Assembly (NCBI GenBank): GCA_002839375.1
Contig: PGXY01000006.1
Location: 124,001 to 188,000, forward strand
Source: Spirochaetae bacterium HGW-Spirochaetae-1
GTDB taxonomy: Bacteria > Spirochaetota > UBA4802 > UBA5550
Length of the DNA stretch: 64,000 nucleotides
Direction: 5' to 3'
Shown here in pieces: positions 1 to 6,889 of this stretch. The position numbers and the translations under genes were made by a program. Every line of letters starts with the position of its first letter. The first letter of the stretch is position 1. The notes below the pieces were generated by a model. The model saw only the letters and a program-made list of their open reading frames with translations, was not told the origin of the DNA and ran no database searches.

Positions 1-4
1 TGTA

Positions 5-841
5 ATGCTTGTCAACGATATTGGTGATAATGAGTTTTATCTTTTCAGAGATATCATATACAGGGAAGCCGGTATTAAACTTTCCGATCTGAAAAAAAGC
101 CTGCTGCAGGCACGGTTGTCCCGCCGCTGTCGCTTTCTCGCAATTCCCACATTCAACGATTACTACAATTTCCTTATGGAGAATTACGATGAGGAAAAAA
201 TTCACTTCATAAACGCCATAACGACAAACAAGACGGAGTTTTTCCGGGAGAACAGGCATTTTGAGCATATGCGTGATATTTTTCTTCCGGAATTTGAATC
301 ACGCAATACAAGGGAAATCCGCATCTGGAGCGCCGGCTGCTCAACTGGAGAGGAACCCTACAGTGTCGCCATCACGCTCATGGAATATTATGAAAACCGG
401 AAAAAGCCCGTTATAAAAATTCTGGCCACGGACATCGATACAAATGTTTTGCAGACCGCCGCCGAAGGTATATACAAAAAGGATGTTGTCGAGAATATAG
501 ACATGCCTGTTTTAAAAAAATATTTTCTGCGGGGGAAGGGCGAAAACGGCGGGCTTTTCAGGGTACGCGATGATTTAAAAAAGATGATATATTTCAGGAG
601 GCTGAATCTCATGCAGGAGCACTATCCCATGAAAGACCCCTTTGATATCATTTTCTGCCGGAACGTGATCATATATTTCGACAAGGAAACCCAGGTAAAT
701 GTTTTCAAACGATTTCACCGGTATCTTGATGACAGGGGATGCCTTTTTATAGGGCATTCGGAAAACATAACTACCATCACCGATGATTTTGTGTTAACGG
801 GAAATACAATTTACGCCAAAGCGGGCGGAGGGAAACGGTGA
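5..841 (+). CDS. cheR: Chemotaxis protein methyltransferase CheR
   Basis: SAM-dependent methyltransferase that methylates glutamates on chemoreceptor signalling domains, setting adaptation in the cytoplasm. The 278 residues are normal for CheR. The N-terminal helical domain (about 1-80, starting NEFYLFRDIIYREAGI) is followed by the Rossmann domain with SAM motif I, WSAGCSTGEEPYS (about 109-121), and the late motif FCRNVIIYFDKET. The N-terminal domain looks complete, so ATG 5 is a credible start even though the upstream sequence lies outside the window. It is followed by cheD 31 bp downstream and then cheB, so the three form one adaptation operon. The receptor it acts on is not in this block; a soluble receptor-like protein lies at 26569-28239. 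Confidence 0.95.
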   Translation: MLVNDIGDNEFYLFRDIIYREAGIKLSDLKKSLLQARLSRRCRFLAIPTFNDYYNFLMENYDEEKIHFINAITTNKTEFFRENRHFEHMRDIFLPEFESRNTREIRIWSAGCSTGEEPYSVAITLMEYYENRKKPVIKILATDIDTNVLQTAAEGIYKKDVVENIDMPVLKKYFLRGKGENGGLFRVRDDLKKMIYFRRLNLMQEHYPMKDPFDIIFCRNVIIYFDKETQVNVFKRFHRYLDDRGCLFIGHSENITTITDDFVLTGNTIYAKAGGGKR

Positions 842-872
842 TACGTTTAAGCCGTTAACCCCGGAGGATGAA

Positions 873-1457
873 GTGATGTATGAAAGACATAGTCTGAAAT
901 ATAATAAATTGATCAAGATTATTCATCCCGGCGAGTTCTTCGCCTCCAATGAGGATGAACTCATTGGCACGCTATTGGGCTCCTGTGTGGCCCTTTGTCT
1001 GCATGACGGGAAAAACGGAGTGGCCGGCATGAATCACTTCATGCTTCCCGGCAGAATATCCAGCAGCGATATATTTTCAGACCGCTCGGCCCGGTACGGC
1101 ATTACGGCCGTAAACAAGCTCCTGGCTGCCGTTCAGAATTGCGGTGCGGTTAAGGCGAACCTGACGGCGAAAATTTTCGGCGGCGGGCACGTGCTGGATT
1201 TTATGGGAAACTCCGAGAGTATCCCCATGGACAATATTCGCGTAGCCCGTGTCATGATGGAAATGGAGGATATTGAGATTGTCACCAGTGATGTGGGTGA
1301 CAATTTTACACGAAAACTCATGATGGATGTGCGGAGCGGGAAGGTGTATCTGAAAAAATCCACCAAGGTGGAGGTTTTTGAGAACATTATGCAGCGGGAA
1401 CAGGAGTTCGTTCAAAGGAGATTCCACGGTGGAAAAGATCAAAGTCCTGATAATTGA
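873..1457 (+). CDS. cheD: Chemoreceptor glutamine deamidase CheD
   Basis: CheD deamidates receptor glutamines and, in systems like those of Bacillus and Thermotoga, binds CheC and stimulates its CheY-P phosphatase activity. The signature is plain: IHPGEFFAS, then TLLGSCVALCLHD with the catalytic Cys, GMNHFMLP with the catalytic His, and AKIFGGG. GGAGG at 863-867 fits either GTG 873 (spacing 5) or ATG 876 (spacing 8); the protein differs by one residue. It overlaps the start of cheB by 29 bp, suggesting translational coupling. A CheC-like domain is present in this window, fused to CheA (37749-41042), which gives CheD an obvious candidate partner. Confidence 0.95.
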   Translation: MMYERHSLKYNKLIKIIHPGEFFASNEDELIGTLLGSCVALCLHDGKNGVAGMNHFMLPGRISSSDIFSDRSARYGITAVNKLLAAVQNCGAVKANLTAKIFGGGHVLDFMGNSESIPMDNIRVARVMMEMEDIEIVTSDVGDNFTRKLMMDVRSGKVYLKKSTKVEVFENIMQREQEFVQRRFHGGKDQSPDN

Positions 1458-2493
1458 CGATTCGGCAGTGATGAGGAAATTTCTGACCGACACGCTTTCC
1501 CGGTCGCCCCGGATCGAAGTGGTGGGCACTGCCATTGATCCTTTCATCGCCGTGAATAAAATAAAGGCGCTTAAACCCGATGTCCTCACCCTCGATGTGG
1601 AGATGCCTCGTATGGACGGCCTGACCTTTCTTTCGAAATTGATGATTGCCAGCCCCATGCCGGTTATCATGGTGAGCACACTCACTGTCCAGGGAGCCGA
1701 TGTGACCCTCAAGGCTCTTCATCTGGGGGCCGTTGATTTCATGCTGAAACCTGCCATTGACAACGAAAAGGAGGTGCAGGATTTTTCCCGTCTCATAATG
1801 GAAAAGGTATTCATGGCATCACAGGTGAAAATGAGCGGACGCTTGGCCGCGCCCATGCTCGAGGTGGAAGAGAAATTCAGCGCCGATGTCATTCTCGCCA
1901 AGCGTGATCCCCTGAAGACAAAGGTGCGGAGTGAGCAGATCGTGGCCATAGGCGCGTCCACGGGAGGCACCGAGGTCATAGATGAAATACTGGTGAGCCT
2001 TCCCGATTCGGTGCCCGGCATCGTCATTACACAGCACATGCCGGAAAAATTCACCGAGGCCTTTGCCAACCGGGTCAACACCAAGACAAAAATTCTTGTC
2101 AGGGAAGGGAAGCACGGCGATCGTCTCTACCGGGGCATGGCCCTCATCGCGCCGGGGGGCAGGCACATGCTTCTCCGGGCCGACAGCAACGGCTATTACA
2201 TCGAAGTCAATGACGGGCCTCCCGTCAACCGGCATAAACCGTCCGTGGATGTGCTTTTCCGTTCCGTGAGCCAGGCCGCCGGCAGGGCCGCCACGGGAAT
2301 TCTCTGTACCGGCATGGGAAATGACGGCGCGGCCGGTCTCCTGGAAATGAAAGACGCCGGGGCTTACACCGTGGGCCAGAACGAAGCCTCGTGTATCGTT
2401 TACGGCATGCCCCGCGAGGCCATGAAACTGGGCGCCACCTGTGAGGAGCGGAATATCGGGGGGATAATAGATTTTATAAAAAATATAAAGTGA
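1429..2493 (+). CDS. cheB: Chemotaxis response regulator methylesterase CheB (copy 1)
   Basis: Two-domain CheB: a receiver domain (about 1-120; VLIIDDSAVMR, phospho-Asp in LTLDVEMPRMDGL) and a methylesterase/deamidase domain with the Ser-His-Asp triad in AIGASTGGTE, ITQHMPEKFTEAFA and GMGNDGAAG. GTG 1429 is preferred because AAGGAG lies 8 nt upstream (1415-1420) and VEKIKVLIIDD is the usual CheB N-terminus; the longer reading from 1378 adds 17 residues with no counterpart. The gene starts inside the end of cheD. A second, divergent CheB is encoded at 41035-42108, so this cell probably runs at least two adaptation circuits or shares them. Confidence 0.95.
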   Translation: MEKIKVLIIDDSAVMRKFLTDTLSRSPRIEVVGTAIDPFIAVNKIKALKPDVLTLDVEMPRMDGLTFLSKLMIASPMPVIMVSTLTVQGADVTLKALHLGAVDFMLKPAIDNEKEVQDFSRLIMEKVFMASQVKMSGRLAAPMLEVEEKFSADVILAKRDPLKTKVRSEQIVAIGASTGGTEVIDEILVSLPDSVPGIVITQHMPEKFTEAFANRVNTKTKILVREGKHGDRLYRGMALIAPGGRHMLLRADSNGYYIEVNDGPPVNRHKPSVDVLFRSVSQAAGRAATGILCTGMGNDGAAGLLEMKDAGAYTVGQNEASCIVYGMPREAMKLGATCEERNIGGIIDFIKNIK

Positions 2494-2595
2494 CCTGCGC
2501 AGTACTATCCTGCCGACTCTTATGATGTTACCGGACAAGTGAGTAAATCCACTCCAATGAGTTCATGTAAACAGTTATGCTTTTCAATATTATCG

Positions 2596-2623
2596 TTGAC
2601 TAATTGTCCCGGCCTGTTATGAA
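2596..2623 (+). promoter_or_regulatory. Candidate sigma-70 promoter for the TolC-like gene
   Basis: TTGACT (2596-2601) and TATGAA (2618-2623) are separated by 16 bp. The element lies in the 210-bp gap after cheB and about 80 bp upstream of the start at 2704. The same TTGACT-16-TATnnT layout recurs at 5869-5896 and 32885-32912. Confidence 0.5.
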
Positions 2624-2703
2624 GTGTTCTTCATCTGCGGATTTTTGAAAAGTCCCGATACACAACCATGCACAGTTCAATTGCCTTTGATGCGGAGGAA
2701 GAT

Positions 2704-4299
2704 ATGTTCAGGAACAGGAAAATCATAATTGCGGCTGCCCTGCTGGGCGCCTGTCTATTTTTCAGCCAGTCAATTTTTTCCCAGGAGAATGGCGATAACG
2801 CCGCTGCGGAAAAAGAAAAGACCGTTGCGATAGAGAAAAAAACCGACACCGGCGGCCTGGCGGATAAAATACAGCAGGATAAAAAGCTGAAACTCACCGT
2901 GGACCGCGTCATCGAATATCTTCTGCGCAACAACCTGGACGTGAAGCAGGCCCTTCTGGAATACAAGGGCACGGGCTCGGCCATGAGGAACTACCAGAGC
3001 AAATATGATTATACTGTTTTTGGGAACATCGGCCATAGCTTTGAAAAGAATCCCAATGAAAGCACGGTAATATTTAATGGCGAATCGACCAGAACCACGA
3101 ACATAACAGCCGGTATATTCCGTAATTTTAACACGGGGACAAAAGTAAGTGTCAGTGCGAACAGTGTGATCATTGACAGCCCCCGTGATCCCATCTCGGG
3201 CTTTCCACCCATGGGAGGGAAGGGCTATCAGAACAATCTGAAGGTGGAGCTGGAACAGGACCTCATGAAAAACCTTTTCGGCGCCACGGACCGCATGACG
3301 GAGCAGAGCATCTCCAATGCTGAAAAAATGCAGAAACAGGCCGTGAAGATGAAACTGTCGGGGCTGCTTGTCGAGGCCCTCATAGGGTACTGGAATGTGG
3401 CCATTGCCGAGGAAAACGTGAAGACCGGTCAGGAGAATCTCAAAAGTACCGAGGAAATACGGAATCTTATCGCCCGTAAACTGCGGCTGGGCCTTTCAGA
3501 AAACGAGGACATCATGGACTGGAACAGCAAGGTGCTCCAGGGAAAGACCAACGTGGATATGGCCAGGAAATATCTCTTTGACGCCAGGCTCGCCGTGCTC
3601 CGAACCCTGAATCTCGACGAGGGCCTGGAAATAGAACTGGGCCAGACCTTCCAGAAGACCGGACCGGAAATCAGCGTGGAGCAGGCCCTGAAGGACGCCT
3701 TTGTGAAGCGCATCGACTACAACAACCAGCGCGTCATGATAAAAAACGCCGAACTGGAATATAAAATGGCCTATCGGAACCTCTATCCCTCGTTGAAAAT
3801 GAAGGCCAGTGTGGGAAGCGCCGATTATGACCCGGCCTATGGCGAATCATTCAATACGATAAATGAAAACTATTCCGTGTCCCTTGAAGCAACCTATCCC
3901 CTGGGAAACACGGCGGCAGAGACGCGCCTGCGGGACGCGCGCCTGAATATCCAGAAGTCCCATGTGCAGCTCGAGAGTCTGGAGAAGTCCATGCGCGATG
4001 AGATCAAGTCCCTGGTGATGCAGTGCGATGTGGACTTCAAAGTCTATGAACAGACGAAGCAGGCCCGGGAGTATGCCGAGAACTACTATTTCCAGGTGCT
4101 CACCAAGTTCCGCCGCGGCCGGTACAGCGCGGTACAGCTGAAGCTCGCCCTGGACAGCCTGTTTATGGCGCGCCAGCAGGAGCTGAAGAGCCTGGTGGAT
4201 TACAACATCGCACTCCTGCGGAGGGACTTCGCCCGCAATGTTATTTTTGAAAATTTTGCCATTGATATTGAAACGATTTTAAAGCGGGTGGAGAATTGA
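2704..4299 (+). CDS. TolC-family outer membrane efflux protein
   Basis: Outer-membrane channel of the TolC/OEP superfamily, which forms the exit duct of tripartite efflux or type I secretion pumps. The 531-residue product starts with a signal peptide (MFRNRKIIIAAALLGACLFF, cleavage near SQSIFSQE). A charged linker and two OEP repeats with long helical segments follow, for example LAVEALIGYWNVAIAEEN-like and LDSLFMARQQELKSLVDYNI. ATG 2704 is chosen over 2668 because GGAGG (2694-2698) sits 5 nt upstream and the signal peptide then begins at residue 1. No inner-membrane pump or adaptor gene is adjacent, so its substrate cannot be inferred. Confidence 0.85.
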   Translation: MFRNRKIIIAAALLGACLFFSQSIFSQENGDNAAAEKEKTVAIEKKTDTGGLADKIQQDKKLKLTVDRVIEYLLRNNLDVKQALLEYKGTGSAMRNYQSKYDYTVFGNIGHSFEKNPNESTVIFNGESTRTTNITAGIFRNFNTGTKVSVSANSVIIDSPRDPISGFPPMGGKGYQNNLKVELEQDLMKNLFGATDRMTEQSISNAEKMQKQAVKMKLSGLLVEALIGYWNVAIAEENVKTGQENLKSTEEIRNLIARKLRLGLSENEDIMDWNSKVLQGKTNVDMARKYLFDARLAVLRTLNLDEGLEIELGQTFQKTGPEISVEQALKDAFVKRIDYNNQRVMIKNAELEYKMAYRNLYPSLKMKASVGSADYDPAYGESFNTINENYSVSLEATYPLGNTAAETRLRDARLNIQKSHVQLESLEKSMRDEIKSLVMQCDVDFKVYEQTKQAREYAENYYFQVLTKFRRGRYSAVQLKLALDSLFMARQQELKSLVDYNIALLRRDFARNVIFENFAIDIETILKRVEN

Positions 4300-4312
4300 T
4301 ATTTTCCGTATC

Positions 4313-4340
4313 GTAGAGGCGCTGCATGCGGCGCCTCTAC
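4313..4340. repeat. 28-bp palindromic repeat, copy A
   Basis: Perfect 10-bp arms GTAGAGGCGC (4313-4322) and GCGCCTCTAC (4331-4340) around an 8-base centre. It has the same 10-8-10 layout and related arms (GTAG..CGC / GC....CTAC) as the palindrome at 4713-4740. It lies between the converging TolC-like and lipoprotein genes, so it may also stop transcription, but it has no clear T-tract on either side. Confidence 0.7.
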
Positions 4341-4360
4341 AACCAACAACCGCAATAATC

Positions 4361-4663
4361 CTATTGCGCCTTAACCTCTTTGCATCTCTCCAAACAGCGT
4401 TTGTATTCCTTGTCGCAGCGCACTGAGCAGTTATCGACATGAAAGGTTTCATTGTTGGAGTTGTACCTGTAGCGGTCACGCTCGCTGTTGTTCTGGCGGT
4501 AATCAATGCCGGCGGGCTCGCAGGACTTTCGGCATTCAAGGCTGGTGCATTTGCAGAGCTCCTGGCAGGCCGGGTCCTTTATGCTGCAGGGATTGGCGCA
4601 GGCCGAGAGCATGATGCCTGTTACTGAGAAGAAGGATATAAGAAAGAATAATTTTTTAATCAT
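4361..4663 (-). CDS. Small cysteine-rich lipoprotein
   Basis: A 100-residue exported protein of unknown function. The N-terminus MIKKLFFLISFFSVTGIM followed by LSAC is a lipoprotein signal with lipobox Cys at about residue 21. The mature part is unusually rich in cysteine (CSIKDPACQELCKCTSLECRKSCE, then C-V-R-C and CLERCK near the C-terminus), suggesting disulfides or metal binding in the envelope. GGGG lies about 8 nt upstream of ATG 4663. The gene is flanked on both sides by 28-bp palindromes (4313-4340 and 4713-4740). A VKOR-DsbA oxidase that could make its disulfides is encoded at 19491-20729. I do not recognise a named family. Confidence 0.75.
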   Translation of the reverse strand: MIKKLFFLISFFSVTGIMLSACANPCSIKDPACQELCKCTSLECRKSCEPAGIDYRQNNSERDRYRYNSNNETFHVDNCSVRCDKEYKRCLERCKEVKAQ

Positions 4664-4703
4664 GGGTGTTTCCCCGGAATGGATGTAAAATGGGATATAT
4701 TGT

Positions 4704-4749
4704 GTGGCCTCTGTAGGGACGCGATTAATCGCATCCCTACAGAGGCCAC
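4704..4749. repeat. 46-bp near-perfect palindrome containing 28-bp repeat, copy B
   Basis: Arms of 16 bp (4704-4719 and 4734-4749) are perfectly complementary. After one C/A mismatch, the self-complementary core GCGATTAATCGC (4721-4732) closes the structure with no loop. The inner 28 bp (4713-4740) share the 10-8-10 layout and the GTAG/CTAC ends of copy A at 4313-4340. It lies between two minus-strand lipoprotein genes and could act as a terminator for the 4765-5259 gene, although no T-tract follows. Such GTAGGG/CCCTAC palindromes resemble REP-like intergenic repeats. Confidence 0.75.
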
Positions 4750-4764
4750 TATTTTATTATAGAA

Positions 4765-5259
4765 TCAATATGTTTTTGCTTTGAAATCGCTATCGCCATA
4801 ATTTTCTGTCGTACTACAAATTGAGTTATTTGTAAAATTGCCGTCGGTATATCCATTTGTATTGCTGACAGGTTCATTATCGAAGATGACAGTTCCTGCC
4901 TGTTGACATTTAGTAACGGAATCCCCATTTTTGTAAATTACGGTATATTCTGTATCCGTACTGCTCTTAAAAATCTGAAGATTGAAGGTGTTATCGTTAT
5001 TTCTCAATGAAAGACCCGAATATTGTATATTTTCATATGTACCGTTATAATAAATAATGAGGCACGAAGCACCTGCAACACAAGACTCACCCGCTACACT
5101 GGTATAAACCTTGTTTTCAACCGGTGTAGTTATATCGTCATACGTCGTATCAAAATCCATGGTCACAAATCCCTTTTCCGTGGATGAGTCGAAGTTGCCG
5201 GCACACCCCAGGGCCGCAACCATAAATATAGAAAGCAGTACGGTAATTTTCTTCATCAT
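4765..5259 (-). CDS. Putative lipoprotein of unknown function
   Basis: 164 residues. MMKKITVLLSIFMVA then ALGC is a lipoprotein signal with lipobox Cys near residue 18. The mature part is polar, Asn/Thr/Ser-rich and predicted mostly beta, with three later Cys residues. ATG 5259 (or the next codon, 5256) is chosen because AAGGAA lies just upstream and the lipobox is then at the usual distance; the longer reading from 5325 has no support. It begins 53 bp downstream of the candidate selenoprotein gene on the same strand and could be cotranscribed with it. No family recognised. Confidence 0.7.
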   Translation of the reverse strand: MMKKITVLLSIFMVAALGCAGNFDSSTEKGFVTMDFDTTYDDITTPVENKVYTSVAGESCVAGASCLIIYYNGTYENIQYSGLSLRNNDNTFNLQIFKSSTDTEYTVIYKNGDSVTKCQQAGTVIFDNEPVSNTNGYTDGNFTNNSICSTTENYGDSDFKAKTY

Positions 5260-5311
5260 TGTTCCTTTTCCAGAATATAAATAATCGTAGGACTTACTTA
5301 TGCAGGCAATG

Positions 5312-5488
5312 CTATTTTCTGTCAAGCATATCAGGCTTTTTCATGCTCTTTTCGTCGCTGATATTTTTGTCCGCGGACCCGCGGCATTCCGGCGACATTC
5401 ACGTGGGTATTCCCATTTTGGGGAAGATGACGCGGTTCAGAAGAATCCATACGGCCAGGATGATAATGAGAGTAATATACGAGTCCAT
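5312..5488 (-). CDS. Candidate small membrane selenoprotein with in-frame UGA (Sec30)
   Basis: Read with the UGA at 5401-5399 as selenocysteine, this gives a 58-residue protein. One hydrophobic helix (about residues 4-22, YITLIIILAVWILLNRVIF) is followed by PKMGIPT, Sec30, MSPE, Cys35 and a charged tail, ending at TAG 5314-5312. The Sec-x4-Cys spacing directly after a membrane anchor suggests a redox pair at the membrane face. GAGG lies 5 nt before ATG 5488. The stretch right after the UGA can fold into a SECIS-like hairpin (5354-5396). Read with the standard code the product would be a 29-residue membrane peptide, which is the alternative. I recall similar short proteins with a PKLGVPT-type motif before Sec or Cys, but cannot verify that here. 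Confidence 0.6.
5354..5396 (-). promoter_or_regulatory. SECIS-like hairpin downstream of in-frame UGA
   Basis: On the minus strand, 19 nt after the UGA (5401-5399), a GGTC apical loop (5379-5376) is closed by a 5-bp stem CCGCG/CGCGG (5384-5380 with 5375-5371). An outer stem GTCGC/GCGAC (5396-5392 with 5358-5354) encloses it. Bacterial SECIS elements lie just after the UGA and present unpaired G residues in the apical loop. As I recall it, the Escherichia coli fdhF element has the same GGTC-containing loop about 18 nt after UGA. Function is inferred, not shown. Confidence 0.5.
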
Positions 5489-5632
5489 TCAGTCCTCACT
5501 AATTAAAAGATGCAAAATAAAATATATAAATATAGTAAAATGTTGAGTGTGATATTACACTTGCAACGGTATTAGTATCAGTGTGTCGGGAGTAGCAAAT
5601 GTTTCACCGTATTATCGTTGAAGGCCGAACAG

Positions 5633-5721
5633 GGCTCTGACCCCGCATTGTTTTTGGGGATACGACACGATAGGCTCTGACCCCTGTTTTTCAGACACGG
5701 CACAAAACAGGCTCTGACCCC
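5633..5721. repeat. Three spaced copies of GGCTCTGACCCC
   Basis: Exact copies at 5633-5644, 5673-5684 and 5710-5721, with starts 40 and 37 bp apart. Between copies 2 and 3 the arms CCTGTTTT (5683-5690) and AAAACAGG (5704-5711) form an 8-bp inverted repeat. The rest of the gene-free stretch 5489-5944 is AT-rich and holds the promoter at 5869-5896; I see no supported gene in it. Motifs of this kind often sit near REP-associated transposase genes, but no transposase is visible in the window. Confidence 0.7.
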
Positions 5722-5868
5722 CCTGTTCTTCGCACCCTTCGCGATCTTCCTGTGAATTCCACCCTCTTCGTATTATTTGACAATTGTTCTTAAAATAAGA
5801 TTGGTTTTTGTCTCTATGCCTGCCGAAAGTTACTATAAAGAAGAAATGAAAAATATCCGTGATTTTTC

Positions 5869-5896
5869 TTGACTCCTGTCTGTTTTTCTGTATGAT
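5869..5896 (+). promoter_or_regulatory. Sigma-70 promoter for outer-membrane protein gene
   Basis: TTGACT (5869-5874), 16-bp spacer, TATGAT (5891-5896). The expected start near 5903 leaves a leader of about 42 nt before the TTG start at 5945. Confidence 0.65.
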
Positions 5897-5944
5897 AGAA
5901 ATCAAGTCAGGTCAGGGAAAATCCCGGTAATCAGGAGAAAGACA

Positions 5945-6589
5945 TTGAAAAAGAACGCAATCATTCTGACAGCCATACTCTTCATGTTCGTATCATCGTC
6001 GGCCTTTGCTTTGAATAATTTCTATATTGATGGTTTTGGATCACTAGTAACAACCAATGACGCCAAAACACAGTTTGGCGGGGGGCTTGGTATCGGGTAT
6101 AATATTATTGATAGCTGGAATTTAGTATATAAATTTCAAATGGACCTCTATTCAGAAACTTATCATAATACATCAAAGACCATGGATTACAAATATATGT
6201 CAAATCTCATTGGTGTTGAATATGTCTGGAAATTTGGCAGAATTGGATGGCGTTCATCGATTTTAGCCGGTATGTCTTCGGTCACGATACCTTATGTTGG
6301 AAATGATTTTGGTTCACCTACCATATATACAAATCACGAACTTGATAAAGATGACTACAGCGGTGGTATTGTTATGGCGATAAACACCGGCGCCCAGTTT
6401 GACCTGACCCAGCATGTGGCCCCCTTTTTGGATCTGGGTTTTCACTATGATATTTATTCTAAAGAAAAGAAAGACTATAACTATAACAGTTTGATGAATA
6501 CGTCTCCTATTAAACTTTATGGCATAAACGTCTTAGTGGGTGTCCGTATCACCATCGGCAGCAATAGTAGCATTGGTGCCGATTATTAA
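5945..6589 (+). CDS. Outer-membrane beta-barrel protein, unknown family
   Basis: 214 residues with a clear signal peptide (MKKNAIILTAILFMFVSSSA, cleavage near AFA-LNNF). The mature protein has alternating hydrophobic/aromatic strands typical of a small outer-membrane barrel (GLGIGYNIIDSWNLVYKF, LIGVEYVWKFGRIG, VLVGVRITIG near the end). The start is TTG 5945: AGGAG (5933-5937) lies 7 nt upstream and the signal peptide begins there. A promoter (5869-5896) and a terminator (6618-6650) bracket it, so it is a single-gene unit. No function can be assigned. Confidence 0.75.
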   Translation: MKKNAIILTAILFMFVSSSAFALNNFYIDGFGSLVTTNDAKTQFGGGLGIGYNIIDSWNLVYKFQMDLYSETYHNTSKTMDYKYMSNLIGVEYVWKFGRIGWRSSILAGMSSVTIPYVGNDFGSPTIYTNHELDKDDYSGGIVMAINTGAQFDLTQHVAPFLDLGFHYDIYSKEKKDYNYNSLMNTSPIKLYGINVLVGVRITIGSNSSIGADY

Positions 6590-6617
6590 AATAGTGCATA
6601 TTCCATAGCAGCAAAGC

Positions 6618-6650
6618 AATGCCCGGTCCGCAGCCGGGCATTTCTAATTA
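6618..6650 (+). terminator. Rho-independent terminator
   Basis: AATGCCCGG (6618-6626) pairs with CCGGGCATT (6634-6642) around a 7-nt loop, followed by a T/A-rich tail. It lies 28 bp after the barrel-protein stop. The remaining gap to rpoN (6651-6889) contains a second hairpin, CCCGGTT/AACCGGG (6667-6673 with 6689-6695), and no supported gene. Confidence 0.8.
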
Positions 6651-6889
6651 TTAAAAAATGTATTTTCCCGGTTCTGCACTAAAACTGTAACCGGGCAGGG
6701 AACTATCACCCCTCATATTTATATTTCATTTTATGCAAAAAGTATCTTGATTTTTAGGGCGCCGTGATGTACCTTTTTAACATAGACGTAACTGTTCTTT
6801 GAAGATACACTTTGACACCGGCGCGGTTTGTTCATTACATGGATACGGTTGGATGCGCAGCGTATCATGATCAGTGCAGTGGAGTATAC

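Noticed and set aside
4439-4627. Plus-strand ORF with alternating hydrophobic residues
   Set aside because: It is the complement of the Cys-rich lipoprotein gene, which has a clear lipobox and ribosome-binding site.
5259-5546. Plus-strand ORF of 95 codons across 5259-5546, and the nested frame at 5300-5506
   Set aside because: It runs antisense to the candidate selenoprotein, has no ribosome-binding site and no plausible domain. The minus-strand reading has both a ribosome-binding site and a membrane helix.
5612-5905. Minus-strand ORF of 97 codons through the GGCTCTGACCCC repeats
   Set aside because: It translates the repeated DNA and has no signal, ribosome-binding site or family resemblance.
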